Shown here in pieces: positions 26,320 to 36,746 of a stretch of DNA of 64,000 nt. Under the pieces are notes generated by a model. That model did no database searches. It saw only the letters and a list, made by a program, of their open reading frames with translations, and was not told the DNA's origin. Source of the DNA: Eisenbergiella porci (GTDB taxonomy: Bacteria; Bacillota; Clostridia; Lachnospirales; Lachnospiraceae); assembly GCF_009696275.1 (NCBI RefSeq), contig NZ_VUMI01000007.1, forward strand, positions 1-64,000, given 5' to 3'. The translations under genes and the position numbers were made by a program. The number at the start of each line of letters is the position of its first letter. Within the stretch, counting starts at the first letter, position 1.

Positions 26320-28419
26320 TCATTTATCTGCCGCAGTCTCCCCCAACCACCGAAGCACCTCCCCAAACTCCGCTGTCGGCTGCCTGCATTCGCTGCCAAC
26401 ACATAAATAAAACTGTGCCCCCGTCTCCGGCATCGGGTAATCCCTGGTGTAAGGCACCAATTTACAAAGTTCCTGCCCGTTCTCTTCCGTTTTCACAAGG
26501 ACAGCAAGCCCCGGGACTGTCTCCTCCAGATATCCAAGCTGTGCCAGCAGCTTCCGGCGCTCTTCCCCGGCTACGGCGGAGGAAAGCGTACATATCAGTT
26601 CCTTTGTGGGATACAGCACATCCATTATAGTAAGCAGTGCGTAGCTGTGCCCTGACGGATATCCGGCCATGGATCCTGCCAGAAAATACAGCTGTTTTTC
26701 CAGCGCCTGCTGCATTTCATCATCACCTGTAAGCTGTGTCAGCTGCTGCAGGACCCGGGCCGCCACGGAATTGCCTGATGGCATCGCACCGTCATAGGTT
26801 TCCTTTGTCCTCACAATCAGCTGTTCTCCGTCTTTCGCATACAAATAGCAGCCGCCGTTTTCCTGGTCAAAAAACTGTTCCAGCATCAACTCAGCCCAGG
26901 CAGCCGCCCGCTTCAGATAATCGGCCTGAAAGGTTACCCGGTAAAGAGCCAGCAGTGCCAGGCTGTAGCAGGCATAATCCTCCAGCTTCCCTTCTCCCGC
27001 AGCATCCCCGTCCCGGTAACGTACCAACAGGCGGCCATCCTTCACAAGCCGTTCCCGGATAAAAGCCTCCGCCCGCACGGCCATATCCACATACCCTGTC
27101 TCGCCAAGCACAGCGCCGGCCTTCGCAAATGCGCAAATCATCAAACCGTTCCAGGAAACAAGAATCTTATCATCCTTGTGAAGCCGCGTCCGCCGCAACC
27201 GGTATTCATACAGCTTTGCAAAGTCCTGGATTTCCTGACAGGCTTCTTTACAAGCTTCCTTGCATGTTTTCACACAGATTTCTTCATACCCCTCATTCTC
27301 CAGCAGATTCGGAATGCTTTTTCCTTCAAAATTGCCACCTGGAAAAATTCCATACCGGGCGCAGAATTTCTCTCCCGCCTCATCTCCCAGAACCGCCTTA
27401 ATTTCCTCCGGCGTAAACACATAATACTTTCCCTCCACGCCATCGCTGTCCGCGTCCTGCCCGCAGAAGAAACCGCCGTTTTCATCCGTCAGCTCCCTTT
27501 CCACATATTGTAAAATACTGCGGGCCACACATTCATACAGCTTCCGTCCGGTTTGCCCATACGCTTCCAGATAAGCCATCGCAAGCAGCGCATTGTCATA
27601 CAGCATTTTCTCAAAATGCGGGACCAGCCAGCGCTCATCCGTGGAATATCTGGAAAAACCGCCGCCGATATGGTCGAAGATCCCGCCCCGGTACATCTGC
27701 GCAAGCGTTGTCTCCGCCATAGCCAATGCTTCCCTGTTTTCCGTTCTTTTTCCATACTCCATCAGGAATATGAGGTTGTGGGGCGTGGGAAATTTCGGTG
27801 CGCCGCCGAACCCTCCGTTTTCCGGGTCAAAGCTGTCCGCGAACTGGCGGAAGGCCTGCTGAACCGTATCCATCCCCGGCGCAGCCCGATTTCCTGTCTG
27901 TGCCTGTTCTTTTATATACGCCGCTATCTGCTCCGCGCTTTCCAGAAGCCTTTCTTTCTGGGTCCTCCACTGCCCGGCTGCCGCGTTCAGCAGTTCTTCC
28001 AGTCCAGGACTTCCGTAACGCGCGTGGGGCGGAAAATATGTGCCTGAAAAGAAGGGCTTGCCGTCCGGCGCCATAAGTATGGTCAGCGGCCAGCCTCCCT
28101 GGCCGTTCATGGCCTGGCAGACCGACATATAGACTGCATCCACGTCCGGGCGTTCCTCCCTGTCCACCTTCACACAGATATACTCTCTGTTTAAAAGCTC
28201 CGCAATTTCCTCATTTTCAAACGATTCCTGCTCCATCACATGGCACCAATGACAGGTACTGTATCCAATAGACAGGAAAACAGGCTTGTTTTCCTGCCTG
28301 GCTTTTTCAAATGCTTCCTCTCCCCACGGGAACCACTGCACCGGATTATATGCATGCTGCAGCAGATAAGGAGATTTTTCATGGATTAGCCTGTTGGGAA
28401 TATTTTTCGGATTGTCCAT
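26320..28419 (-). CDS. Thioredoxin-domain protein of the YyaL/SSP411 (DUF255) family
   Basis: The 699-residue protein begins [20 protein letters not shown], an N-terminal thioredoxin-like domain with CHWC at residues 56-59, followed by a long (alpha/alpha)6-like domain ([32 protein letters not shown]). Length and architecture are normal. Family members are cytosolic and of uncertain function, with suggested redox or sugar-epimerase-like activity. The ribosome binding site AAAGGGGTGG lies directly after a terminator-like hairpin. Confidence 0.88.
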   Translation of the reverse strand: MDNPKNIPNRLIHEKSPYLLQHAYNPVQWFPWGEEAFEKARQENKPVFLSIGYSTCHWCHVMEQESFENEEIAELLNREYICVKVDREERPDVDAVYMSVCQAMNGQGGWPLTILMAPDGKPFFSGTYFPPHARYGSPGLEELLNAAAGQWRTQKERLLESAEQIAAYIKEQAQTGNRAAPGMDTVQQAFRQFADSFDPENGGFGGAPKFPTPHNLIFLMEYGKRTENREALAMAETTLAQMYRGGIFDHIGGGFSRYSTDERWLVPHFEKMLYDNALLAMAYLEAYGQTGRKLYECVARSILQYVERELTDENGGFFCGQDADSDGVEGKYYVFTPEEIKAVLGDEAGEKFCARYGIFPGGNFEGKSIPNLLENEGYEEICVKTCKEACKEACQEIQDFAKLYEYRLRRTRLHKDDKILVSWNGLMICAFAKAGAVLGETGYVDMAVRAEAFIRERLVKDGRLLVRYRDGDAAGEGKLEDYACYSLALLALYRVTFQADYLKRAAAWAELMLEQFFDQENGGCYLYAKDGEQLIVRTKETYDGAMPSGNSVAARVLQQLTQLTGDDEMQQALEKQLYFLAGSMAGYPSGHSYALLTIMDVLYPTKELICTLSSAVAGEERRKLLAQLGYLEETVPGLAVLVKTEENGQELCKLVPYTRDYPMPETGAQFYLCVGSECRQPTAEFGEVLRWLGETAADK

Positions 28420-28436
28420 ATGGCCACCCCTTTCTT

Positions 28437-28472
28437 AAAAAAGGATATATTTGCAGCCGCCAATATATCCTT
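28437..28472 (-). terminator. Terminator hairpin immediately before the YyaL gene
   Basis: AAGGATATATT and AATATATCCTT form a perfect 11-base stem followed by TTTT on the minus strand. The T run ends only about 18 bases before the YyaL-family start codon. It may end transcripts from the decayed genes upstream or act as an attenuator for the gene. Confidence 0.7.
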
Positions 28473-28579
28473 AAAGATAATTTGAAATTTATTTTTTCTT
28501 TAATATCGTAACCCTGTCTTTACCAAATTATACTGTCAATACCGTGTCCGGTCCTGTAAGCTGCAACCCTCTTTATGTA

Positions 28580-29065
28580 TTATTCCAGGACACCGCTTGT
28601 ATTTAAGTTCTGAACAGGAGTTTTCCGATGGTGTGTTGACCATAATATTTTTATTCCGCTGCAAAGGGGTAACAGCAGTTCAGCCCGGCAGACCGGGAAC
28701 CAGTCTGCCAAGTATTTCCATAACTCCGCCCGGTCCTTGGCAAAGATCTTTTCCAGCTCATAGGACAATAAAAATGGATCGTAGTCGCAGAAAACGTTTG
28801 GTATGTATTGATACAGCTTTTCCGCAATCTTCTCCACATGTTCAATATCCACTCCGGTCAGGGCGTACATTTTATTTTCCGTAAATATCAGCAGCCGTAC
28901 ATAAAAAGGGCCGCCCTTTTGCCCAACCTGTGCGCAAATCCAGTAAATTAAAACGCGGGATTACCGTTATCTTATTTCGGTCACTGCCTAGCAACAGATA
29001 AGACGGCGTCAGCGTGACTTTTTCTCCATGGGGCGCCTTTCCTTCGGCAAATTCATCAATATACT
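28580..29065 (-). pseudogene. Decayed gene of unknown family
   Basis: Consecutive frames encode EFAEGKAPHGEKVTLTPSYL, GSDRNKITVIPRFNLLDL and, after frameshifts, RLLIFTENKMYALTGVDIEH and SYELEKIFAKDRAELW. Together they look like one protein of about 170 residues with several frame changes. I do not recognise the family. No start or intact frame spans the region. Confidence 0.45.
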
Positions 29066-29143
29066 CCTCCTGAACGCTAGCCCTCCACTTCCTGGTTCAT
29101 AATCGGCAGGCTTTCTCCAAAGCGGAAATTTTCTTATTGTTTT

Positions 29144-29260
29144 TTATCTCTTCGTAAGGGACGCGTCTGCTATATCCTGTAAGGTAGTACGTTCATATCC
29201 CTTTTCAATAAACAGCTTCATGGCCATTTCCAATATGCGGTAAGTTGAATTTACCGTCAA
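29144..29260 (-). pseudogene. TetR-family regulator, N-terminal fragment
   Basis: The frame reads YRILEMAMKLFIEKGYERTT then LQDIADASLTKR and a TAA stop. This is the first helix and part of the helix-turn-helix of TetR repressors. The recognition helix and the ligand domain are missing. It directly precedes the decayed gene at 28580-29065, perhaps its former regulator. Confidence 0.7.
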
Positions 29261-29329
29261 TTTTTACTTTGCAGCCTGACGGGTACATTTTTCTGCCCGC
29301 CTGCAATAGCACCTTCCTAAAGACGAAAA

Positions 29330-29357
29330 GAGGATATATTTAAAAAAATATACCCTC
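29330..29357 (-). terminator. Terminator of the helicase gene
   Basis: On the minus strand GAGGGTATATTT pairs with AAATATATCCTC with one mismatch around a short T loop, followed by TTTTCGTCTTT. It lies about 45 bases past the helicase stop codon. Confidence 0.7.
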
Positions 29358-29402
29358 CTGAAACTTTTCCTGTTTTATTTTTCCTGATTGCTTCTTTCTT
29401 TA

Positions 29403-31394
29403 TCAGCCTCCTGCCGTTGCCCCGGTCCACAGGTGCCTCCTGCCGCCTTTGCTTTTACGTGTTTCCGCAAAGCACTTATCACAGATACGGAAGGATGCGC
29501 TGAGAGGAAGCAGGCTGCCGCAGTACTGGCATTTCTGGATATACTCCTTTTTGTTTTTCGCCAGATAGCGCATGATCGTTTCTTCGGTTTTTTCCCGTTC
29601 CCTGTCCAGCCTTTCCAGATCAATGTTCTTGCCCAGGCGGACGGAGAACTGATAGTACAGATCCAGCATTTTATAAAAGGTTTCATACCGGGCAAGGCCT
29701 GAGTCGCTGCACATGATCAGGGCCGGAAAATGCAGGCACGCATCCGCCGTATAGGTTTTGCAGTAATACAGCCACAGCGTTACAATATCCCGGTTTTTGA
29801 TATCAATGGAGCAAGTAAGCATGCGGTAAAGCATATGCTTATCCTCAAAGCCGTCGATTTCCTTCCGGTCCCTGTATGCCTTTTCATATAAAAACAGCAT
29901 ATCCTCGATACTGATTTTTTCAAAGGGCGGCTCCGTCGCAACGGATTTCCAGATTTTCAAAATCGCATCCAGCGGCTCGTCCATATCAAGCAGGACCTGG
30001 GGAAAGCCCAGGCTTACACAGGACACATCCGGTTCCTTTTCATCGAAATGCTCCTTAATATAATCAAGGCCTTCCTGGCCCACCGCGTTCACATAGCCGG
30101 TATCATAAATGCCGTATCTTCCCGCCCTGCCGCCGATCTGCTTGATCTCTGCAGCCAGCAGGGGACGCGTATTCTTCCCGTCGAATTTGCTGGTATGGAC
30201 GAAAACAATCCTTTTTACCGGAAGGTTCAGCCCCATACCGATAGCGTCCGTGGCGACCACCACCCTGGTTTCGTGGCCGGAAAACATACGTATCTGCCGC
30301 CGCCTGATTTCCGGGGGGAGGCTGCCGTAGATGACGCTTGCCCGGACGCCCATTCTTTCCAGGCGGCCGGCGATGTCCAGCACCGCCCTTTTTGTAAAAA
30401 CAATCAGCGCGTCGCCCTCCTGCACATCTTCCGGAAACCGGAAGGCCCCGTCCTCACATACCAGCTTTGTCTTGCGCTCATACCTGCGGGTTTCACAGGT
30501 GTCGCCGCACAGGCTGATCAGATGGATAACCGCCTTTTCCGCCGCCGGGCTCATGCAGACATGCACCTCCGGCGCCTGGACGCCCAGGATTGCCCTCGTC
30601 CAGGAATGCCCCCTGTCCGGAACGGCAATCATCTGCGCCTCATCAATGACGGCCACATCGTATTTCTGATCTATATCAAGCATTTCTACCGTGGAGGAAA
30701 TAATCCTGCTGTTTTCCTCATAGATACGTTCCTCCCCGGTCAGCATGGTGCATGGGATCCGGTACTCCTTCATCTTTTCATAGACCTCCAGCGCAAGAAG
30801 GCGCAGCGGCCCCAGGTAGACACCGTTCTGCGCTTCCCTGAGACGCTCCAGCGCCTGATAGGTTTTACCGCAGTTGGTCGGGCCGATATGGAGGATGAAT
30901 TTCCGTTTCATTTCCAGGGCCTGGGGAAATTCCATCTCCGGCCTGGTGGGAACCATATCTATGATCTGGTTTTTAATTCCTGATTCCGCGTAACTTTTCG
31001 ACAGGCTTTTTATGCTTCTCTTGCAGATCTCAAAGGGCTTCTCTTCCCGCAGGAACTCCAGGAACTTCACTGTAATCAGCTCCTGCTCCTCCGGCCGCAT
31101 GTCAGAGAGATCAAGTCGCACCAGCTCCTTCATCAGAAGATCCCGGATCTCCATGATCGCAAACTGGTTGTTCTGCCGGAACGCATAATAGGACAGATTC
31201 CGGATCTGCCTGTGGTATTCCTCCAAATGCGGCTGGCTGAGCTTTGTGGTCTTCACATTCCGCATTTCATGCAGCAGCCGCGTGATTCTCTCCTCGTAAT
31301 TCTTTTTCCCATCGTTGTTTTTCTTCTTCAGCCTGGCAGCGCATTCCTTGTACTGCAAATAGTAAAACTGCACCAGCTTTTCATTCTGTACCAT
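29403..31394 (-). CDS. Suv3-like superfamily 2 RNA helicase
   Basis: A 663-residue helicase. After a helical N terminus it has Walker A HIGPTNCGKT near residue 170 and the DExD-like box VAVIDEAQMI near 255. Helicase-C motifs follow (VVVATDAIGMGLNLP and QIGGRAGRYG), then a Suv3-type C domain (VSLGFPQVLLDMDEPLD) and a terminal zinc ribbon with CQYCG and CDKCF. The ATG at 31394 follows GAGGAAGG and is preferred over the upstream TTG at 31415. An extended -10 (TGTTATGAT) lies near 31453-31461. It probably unwinds structured RNA. Confidence 0.88.
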   Translation of the reverse strand: MVQNEKLVQFYYLQYKECAARLKKKNNDGKKNYEERITRLLHEMRNVKTTKLSQPHLEEYHRQIRNLSYYAFRQNNQFAIMEIRDLLMKELVRLDLSDMRPEEQELITVKFLEFLREEKPFEICKRSIKSLSKSYAESGIKNQIIDMVPTRPEMEFPQALEMKRKFILHIGPTNCGKTYQALERLREAQNGVYLGPLRLLALEVYEKMKEYRIPCTMLTGEERIYEENSRIISSTVEMLDIDQKYDVAVIDEAQMIAVPDRGHSWTRAILGVQAPEVHVCMSPAAEKAVIHLISLCGDTCETRRYERKTKLVCEDGAFRFPEDVQEGDALIVFTKRAVLDIAGRLERMGVRASVIYGSLPPEIRRRQIRMFSGHETRVVVATDAIGMGLNLPVKRIVFVHTSKFDGKNTRPLLAAEIKQIGGRAGRYGIYDTGYVNAVGQEGLDYIKEHFDEKEPDVSCVSLGFPQVLLDMDEPLDAILKIWKSVATEPPFEKISIEDMLFLYEKAYRDRKEIDGFEDKHMLYRMLTCSIDIKNRDIVTLWLYYCKTYTADACLHFPALIMCSDSGLARYETFYKMLDLYYQFSVRLGKNIDLERLDREREKTEETIMRYLAKNKKEYIQKCQYCGSLLPLSASFRICDKCFAETRKSKGGRRHLWTGATAGG

Positions 31395-31748
31395 AAAAAC
31401 CTTCCTCTTATCCAAAAACTCCGTTCAGCTGACATTTCGCCATTGGCATTATTCTATCATAACATGCCCGTTCTTACTATCCTAAATTATTACTGTGCAA
31501 AGGAAGGTCAGCTACAGCCATCACCTCCATACTGTTGCTGCCGGTATCCTATCTTCTCAGCCGCCTTCTAGTAAAAGGGACAACAAAATACAATCAGTCC
31601 ATATTCCCGCAAACTTATTGACACAACCGCCCAAAAAAGATATTTTATAATTATAGCCGCCGGGAATATCTGCCGCCGCCCTGCTTTCTGCAGAACAGGG
31701 CATGCAGCAGAGTGATATAATTAAATCCTATATCAGATATAATAATTA

Positions 31749-31777
31749 TTGATTTTACTTATATTAAATTTTGTAAT
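31749..31777 (+). promoter_or_regulatory. Probable purC promoter
   Basis: TTGATT and TGTAAT are separated by 17 A+T-rich bases about 80 bases before the purC start. The gap 31416-31858 shows no purine riboswitch-like core and no gene. Confidence 0.45.
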
Positions 31778-31858
31778 ATGATGAATGTAAACGGACCCGA
31801 AAAGCGGCCTGAACCACCGTTTTTACAAAAAATAAAACATACAAAGGAGTCTTAAATC

Positions 31859-32542
31859 ATGGAAAAACTTTACACAGGTAAGACAAAAGATGTTTATCAG
31901 CTGGAAAACGGCAACGTTCTGCTGAAATTCAAGGATGACTGCACCGGAAAAGACGGAAAATTCGATCCCGGTGAAAACTCTGTAGGCCTGACAATCGAAG
32001 GCATCGGCAGAGAGAACCTGAAAACCTCCGTTCACTATTTCGAACTGCTTAAGGCAGCCGGCGTAAAAACCCATTATGTAAGCGCAGATGTGGAAAACGC
32101 CACCATGGAAGTTCTTCCTGCAACCGTATTCGGCCATGGCCTGGAAGTAATCTGCCGTCTGGTGGCAACCGGAAGCTTTATCCGCCGTTACGGCGAATAT
32201 ATGGAAGACGGCACCCGCATTGAAGGCGGCTACGTTGAGACTACCTTCAAGGATGACGCAAAGGGCGATCCGCTGGTAACGAAGGATGCACTGGCAGTGC
32301 TGGGCGTTATGACTCCCGAAATGTACGACAGCATGAAAGAGCAGACCCTGGCTATCACAAAGGTTGTTGCCGATGATCTTGCGAAGAAGGGCATGGATCT
32401 GTATGACATCAAGTTTGAGTTCGGCTATGACAAGAACGGCGAGGTTATCCTGATCGACGAAATCGCCAGCGGCAATATGAGAGTTTACAAGGACGGAAAG
32501 ATCGTAGATCCCATGGATCTTACCAAGATGATTCTTGCATAA
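31859..32542 (+). CDS. purC: Phosphoribosylaminoimidazole-succinocarboxamide synthase
   Basis: This 227-residue cytosolic enzyme joins aspartate to CAIR using ATP to make SAICAR in purine synthesis. It begins [20 protein letters not shown], the SAICAR synthetase N terminus. It keeps VRLVATGSF-type ([14 protein letters not shown]), [17 protein letters not shown] and SGNMRVY sequence near the end. AAAGGAG precedes the ATG. It is isolated from other pur genes, unlike the usual pur operon. Confidence 0.95.
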   Translation: MEKLYTGKTKDVYQLENGNVLLKFKDDCTGKDGKFDPGENSVGLTIEGIGRENLKTSVHYFELLKAAGVKTHYVSADVENATMEVLPATVFGHGLEVICRLVATGSFIRRYGEYMEDGTRIEGGYVETTFKDDAKGDPLVTKDALAVLGVMTPEMYDSMKEQTLAITKVVADDLAKKGMDLYDIKFEFGYDKNGEVILIDEIASGNMRVYKDGKIVDPMDLTKMILA

Positions 32543-32590
32543 TAAGCATCCCTTATCCGTTCTGCAGTACAGTTATCCACACTGTTGCAT

Positions 32591-32620
32591 TTGACAGAAA
32601 CAGACATAATCCCTTATACT
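32591..32620 (+). promoter_or_regulatory. Promoter of the LysR-HAD pair
   Basis: A perfect TTGACA and TATACT are spaced 18 bases apart. The predicted transcript starts just before a hairpin (GGCTGCC/GGCAGCC, 32634-32659) that lies in the 5' leader. Confidence 0.65.
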
Positions 32621-32676
32621 GAAGTTCGTTACAGGCTGCCGTCTGAAAGGATGGCAGCCAAGGAAAACGGCCTGGT

Positions 32677-33600
32677 ATGAGGGATTTTTTTATGATGGCA
32701 AATCTGGAATATTATAAAGTATTTTATCATGTGGTCAAATGCGGCTCGGTCACCCAGGCCGCCGGAGCGCTGTCGCTCTCCCAGCCTGCGGTGAGCCAGA
32801 GCCTGAAGCAGCTGGAGACTGCGCTGGGCGTGGTACTCGTTAAACGCACCTCCCACGGCATCACCCCCACAGCGGAAGGGCGGGAGCTTTTTTCCTATGT
32901 GGAAAAGGGCTATGAACAGTTCGAGGCGGGGGAAAAACGGATTCTGCAGATGTGCAACCTGGAACGGGGGGAAATCACCATCGGCGCTTCCGATATGACG
33001 CTGCGTTTTTTCCTGCTCCCCTATCTGGAACGCTTCCATGAAAAAAATCCGGGAATCAAGGTTTCTGTGACAAATGGGCCGACGCCCGCCACCATGATCC
33101 TTCTGCGGGAAGGGAAAATTGACTTCGGCGTAGTGTCCGGGCCGATTCTGCCGGAAGACGGCATCGGCATGCTTCCTGTGAAGGAAATAGAAGATATTTT
33201 CGTTATAGGGAAAAATTTTTCCCAGTATGCAGGAAAGACGCATCCCTTAAAGCTTCTGGAGCAGCTCCCGTTAATCACCATGGAGAAGCCCACCAGCACA
33301 AGGAAATATGTGCAGAGCTTCCTGGAAGAAAGAGGCGTCCGCATCAATCCGGAATTTGAACTGGCAACCAGCGATATGATCGTTCAGTTTGCGCTGCGCA
33401 ATCTGGGTGTGGGAAGCGTTGTGCGGGACTTTGCGGCGCAGGAGCTTGCCAGCGGGGAGCTGATGGAACTGAAATTCGAAGAGCCGGTGCCGGTGCGGGA
33501 TTTTCTTGTGGTGACGGATGAAAGAAGCCGGAAAAGCCTGGCCGCGGCAGCGCTTCTGGAAATGATGAAGGATGCATTGAAACAAGGAGAAATAAAATGA
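32677..33600 (+). CDS. LysR-family transcriptional regulator
   Basis: A 307-residue regulator with an N-terminal winged helix-turn-helix (FYHVVKCGSVTQAAGALSLS, then QPAVSQSLKQLE) and a C-terminal periplasmic-binding-like effector domain from about residue 95. Starts at 32677 or at the in-frame ATG codons at 32692 and 32695 are possible; AAGGAAAA favours the first. Its last codons overlap the HAD gene by ATGA, so the two are translationally coupled. The effector is unknown. Confidence 0.9.
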   Translation: MRDFFMMANLEYYKVFYHVVKCGSVTQAAGALSLSQPAVSQSLKQLETALGVVLVKRTSHGITPTAEGRELFSYVEKGYEQFEAGEKRILQMCNLERGEITIGASDMTLRFFLLPYLERFHEKNPGIKVSVTNGPTPATMILLREGKIDFGVVSGPILPEDGIGMLPVKEIEDIFVIGKNFSQYAGKTHPLKLLEQLPLITMEKPTSTRKYVQSFLEERGVRINPEFELATSDMIVQFALRNLGVGSVVRDFAAQELASGELMELKFEEPVPVRDFLVVTDERSRKSLAAAALLEMMKDALKQGEIK

Positions 33601-34205
33601 TCAAGACAATTATATTTGATATTGGAGGCGTGCTGGCCGGCTTTGACTGGCGCACTTTTTATGAGGGGCAGGGCTTCGGCAGGGAAATGATTGAGCGTCT
33701 CGCCGATGCCACGGTCAGAAGCGAGGTCTGGAAGGAATATGACAGGGGCTGCCTGACCGATAAGGAAATCCTGCAGCGTTTCGTTGCAAACGACCCTGAA
33801 ATTGAAACGGAAATCCGAAAGGCACTGGATGATTTCCATGGCCTGGTAACAAAATATGACTATGCGCTCCCCTGGGTGAAAGAGCTGAAGGCAGAGGGCT
33901 TCCAGATTCTGGTTCTCTCCAATTTCTCACAGAAGGCCCTGCGGGAATGCTGGCATGGGCTGGATTTTCTGCCCTATGTGGACGGCGGCATCCTTTCCTT
34001 TCAGGATAAGCTCATCAAGCCCATGCCGGAAATCTATCATCTGATTCTGGACCGGTATCACTTAACCCCCCGGAAATGCGTTTTCATGGATGATACACAG
34101 CCTAACGTTGATGCGGCAAGGGCCATCGGGATCCATGCCTTCCGGTTCGAAAACCAGGCGCAGGCTCGGGAGGAACTTAAGAAACTGGGCGTGGGGGCCG
34201 GCTGA
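33597..34205 (+). CDS. HAD-superfamily hydrolase
   Basis: A 202-residue HAD-IA phosphatase. Motif I is FDIGGVL with a Gly-Gly turn where DxD is usual; the first aspartate (residue 6) is present and the second position is glycine, as in some YihX/epoxide-hydrolase-like members. Motif II is VLSNFS, motif III KPMPEIY and motif IV FMDDTQPNVDAA. It is coupled to the LysR gene. The likely substrate is a small phosphate ester, which is not predictable. Confidence 0.85.
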   Translation: MIKTIIFDIGGVLAGFDWRTFYEGQGFGREMIERLADATVRSEVWKEYDRGCLTDKEILQRFVANDPEIETEIRKALDDFHGLVTKYDYALPWVKELKAEGFQILVLSNFSQKALRECWHGLDFLPYVDGGILSFQDKLIKPMPEIYHLILDRYHLTPRKCVFMDDTQPNVDAARAIGIHAFRFENQAQAREELKKLGVGAG

Positions 34206-34270
34206 AGCACTTATCTTTTTAACCCTAAATACCCTTCTGTCTGTCAAAAACACAAAGGAGATTTTCCTAT

Positions 34271-35208
34271 ATGATAAATCCGGTAAAAGTGATCGTCGTC
34301 GGCATGGGCGCACGGGCAATGATTTATGCAGGGGAGGCCTTATCGCATCCTGAGCTTTTTACCATCGCCGGCATTGTTGACATCAATCAGGAAAGGGTAC
34401 TTGCGGCGCAGCAGCTTTTTCATGTTCCCGACAGCCATTGCTTCAGGACGGTGGAAGAGCTTACCGCTGTCCCCAAATGCTTTTATCCAAATGCAGCCAC
34501 GATCTGGATATCATGGCCTGGCTGATGAAGGGAAATCTCCCGAAGACCGTGGCCAGCGTCGGTTCCGTCTTTCAGTTTATCCCGGAAATGGCCCCTGAAA
34601 ATGCCGGTACCCATTGTCTAAACAACTGTCCTGCCGAACGAAGCTGTGCATATTCCGCCAAAAGGCTTTATATCGAAAATCCCCAGCGGTGGGCAAATAA
34701 CATCTGGCATGACAGCGGGGTTTCTCAGCCCACGGCGGAGGAAAAAATAAGGCTGCTGTCCGAAGCCGATAACCCCTACAGCCGCTGTGTCTACCGCTGC
34801 GGGCTGAAAATCGTTGATCATCAGTCCATCCTGATAGCATTTTCCGACGGGGCAACCGGCACCTTCTCCATGAACGGCGGGGCGGCGGCTTCCGGCAGGA
34901 ATATCCATATTACCGGCACAAAGGGCGAGATTATCGGCAATTTTGAAAGCCAGCAGTTTTCGGTGCGCCTCATAAAGCCGGAGCATCCGGGAGGGCAGCT
35001 CAGCCGCATCGTCGATGTCTCCGCCGATCAGCTCGGCAATCCTCACGGAAATGGGGATCAGGCCGTCGTACAGGACTTTTTCTCTTTGCTGCGCGGCGAA
35101 GCTGCCTCTTTCTGCTGCACCACCCTGGCAGACTCCATGGTGGGACACAGGCTGGTCTTTCTTGCGGAAGAATCACGGGAAAAAGGAGGGGAATCAGTGA
35201 GGTACTGA
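34271..35208 (+). pseudogene. Gfo/Idh/MocA oxidoreductase with internal deletion
   Basis: The N terminus has a Rossmann start (VKVIVVGMGARAMIYAGEAL) and continues to FRTVEELTAVPK. Near 34480 the match jumps about 100 residues and changes frame, resuming CSHDLDIMAWLMKG and running to the normal end (GDQAVVQDFFSLLRGEAASF). The missing stretch includes the EKP motif that positions the cofactor. Family members oxidise or reduce sugars and polyols with NAD(P). The ribosome binding site AAAGGAG is kept. Confidence 0.8.
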
Positions 35209-35278
35209 CTGCGTTCCTCCTGATTCCCCAATTCACTTACTGCTGCATTACCAATTCCACGATGAATTCTTAGCCGCC

Positions 35279-36055
35279 CTACCACTCGGCAATGGAACCG
35301 TCCGCATGTCTCCATACAGGATTTTTCCAGTTATGGGGCGTGCGGTTTTCTTCCTCCACCAGCTCCTTATTTACCTCCACACCAAGGCCCGGCTTCCGGG
35401 GCAGCTTTACAAAACCGTCCGTAAACTCAAAATCCTCCCGGTTATTCACGTAATCCAGGACACTTTTCCCCACATTGTAATGAATGCCGATGCTCTGCTC
35501 CTGAATCACCGCATTATAACAGGTGGCATCCACATTCAGGCAGGCGGCCAGGGCTATCGGTCCCAAAGGGCAGTGGGGCGCGAGGGCCACATCGTACGCC
35601 TCCGCCATTGACGCGATTTTTTTCACCTCCGTAATGCCGCCGGCATGGGACAGGTCAGTCTGGATAATATCCACGCCGCCCGCATGCAGAAGGCGTTTGA
35701 AATCCCATCGGGAATACAGGCGCTCCCCTGTGGCAATGGGGAGCCATGGGCTTATGCACGCGTCCGTGGAAATCTATGGCAATCCCGAACGCCCTGCCGC
35801 AGGACTCCCTGATCACCGTCACCCGCTCCAATACGGCGTCAATTTTGTCATAGGAATCAATCATCTGCAGCTCTTCCGTTGCGTTCATCTTAACCGCGGT
35901 AAAGCCTTCCTCCAGCTTTTCCCTGGCGGCCCTGCCCACATCCGAAGGACGATCTCCGCCAACCTAGGAATACACCCGCATTTTATCCCTGCAGGCCCCG
36001 CCCATCAGCTCATATACCGGCGCCTGAAACAGCTTTTCCTTAATATCCTACAGCG
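35279..36055 (-). pseudogene. Galactonate dehydratase-like enolase-superfamily gene, decayed
   Basis: Pieces in order are [57 protein letters not shown] and [20 protein letters not shown], ending in GSIAEW. This is the mandelate-racemase/galactonate dehydratase pattern. Two in-frame TAG codons replace expected tryptophans (near 36050 and 35965), and about 40 residues with a frame change are missing near 35750. The N terminus is lost at the junction with the aldolase gene upstream. Confidence 0.8.
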
Positions 36056-36378
36056 CCGATTGCCACATACTCCGTATTGTCAAAAGGCCCTTTCAGAAGC
36101 TTCACATAGCCGGCTGACATCCCCCGCGCCCCGCTTTCCACCGCCTTTTCCGCGGCTTCCGCCGTCAGCACGGTTCCAGCCCCAACCAGAATTTTCTTTC
36201 CAAAGCTGTTTCGGATCAGGCGGATCTGCTCCAGTGCGTGCGGCGTATTCATCGCCATTTCAAAAAAACGGACGCCTCCCCTTATGACCGCCCCTACATA
36301 ATCCTCCGTCCGCTCCAGCGGCACATTGCGCATAATAGCCAGCAATGGGTTTTCCTGTACGGTTTCCCGCATATTCAT
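36040..36378 (-). pseudogene. KDPG/KHG aldolase with internal deletion
   Basis: The start LLAIMRNVPLERTEDYVGAV and the stretch GKKILVGAGTVLTAEAAEKA match 2-keto-3-deoxy-6-phosphogluconate aldolases. After VESGARG about 55 residues, including the Schiff-base lysine region, are missing. The sequence resumes at GYVKLLKGPFDNTEYVAIGA. Together with the dehydratase this was a De Ley-Doudoroff-type sugar-acid operon. The product ends in the dehydratase junction. Confidence 0.8.
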
Positions 36379-36594
36379 AGCTTATTGCTCCCCCTTCCCC
36401 AATGACTCCGGATGCCGCCATGCCCTACGGAAAAGGCAATTGCTGTCCCCCGGCAGCTGTTAGGCATCCGCATAAAACCAACTACTCATTATCATATTAC
36501 TACTTTTATGCCCGGCATAGAAGGGATTATATTGTTGGATTTTCCCGGACAAATTTTTGTGTAGTGAAACAGGAAACAGTATGGTACGGCCTCC

Positions 36595-36746
36595 TTGATT
36601 GACGCAATTTTCTTCTCTTCCCCGCTCGTTTCATTCAGATATTTGATTTCACCGCTAAAAGGGTTTTCAATCCTGATGAAAAGCCCGCCTTTGCCGTACT
36701 CAATGTCCATCTTGATTGTTTTTTCATTTACTCTGGCAACGGCCAC
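36595..36746 (-). pseudogene. GHKL histidine kinase fragment
   Basis: The frame encodes IEYGKGGLFIRIENPFSGEI, the strand-and-N/G1-region pattern of GHKL kinases related to AgrC, then loses similarity. Only about 50 codons remain. It overlaps, in antisense, the truncated start of the next plus-strand gene. The rest of the gap 36379-36715 holds nothing recognisable. Confidence 0.45.

Noticed and set aside
30048-30983. Long plus-strand frame opposite the Suv3-like helicase
   Set aside because: It is the antisense of strongly conserved helicase motifs, has no ribosome binding site and no recognisable protein pattern.
31416-31858. Purine riboswitch upstream of purC
   Set aside because: No conserved loop-loop core or terminator arrangement was visible; only a plain promoter is supported.
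35960-36052. Recoding of TAG, because three in-frame TAG codons interrupt conserved proteins
   Set aside because: The affected genes also carry large deletions, and TAG is used as a normal stop by intact genes such as the permease ending at 1359. Simple nonsense mutations explain it.
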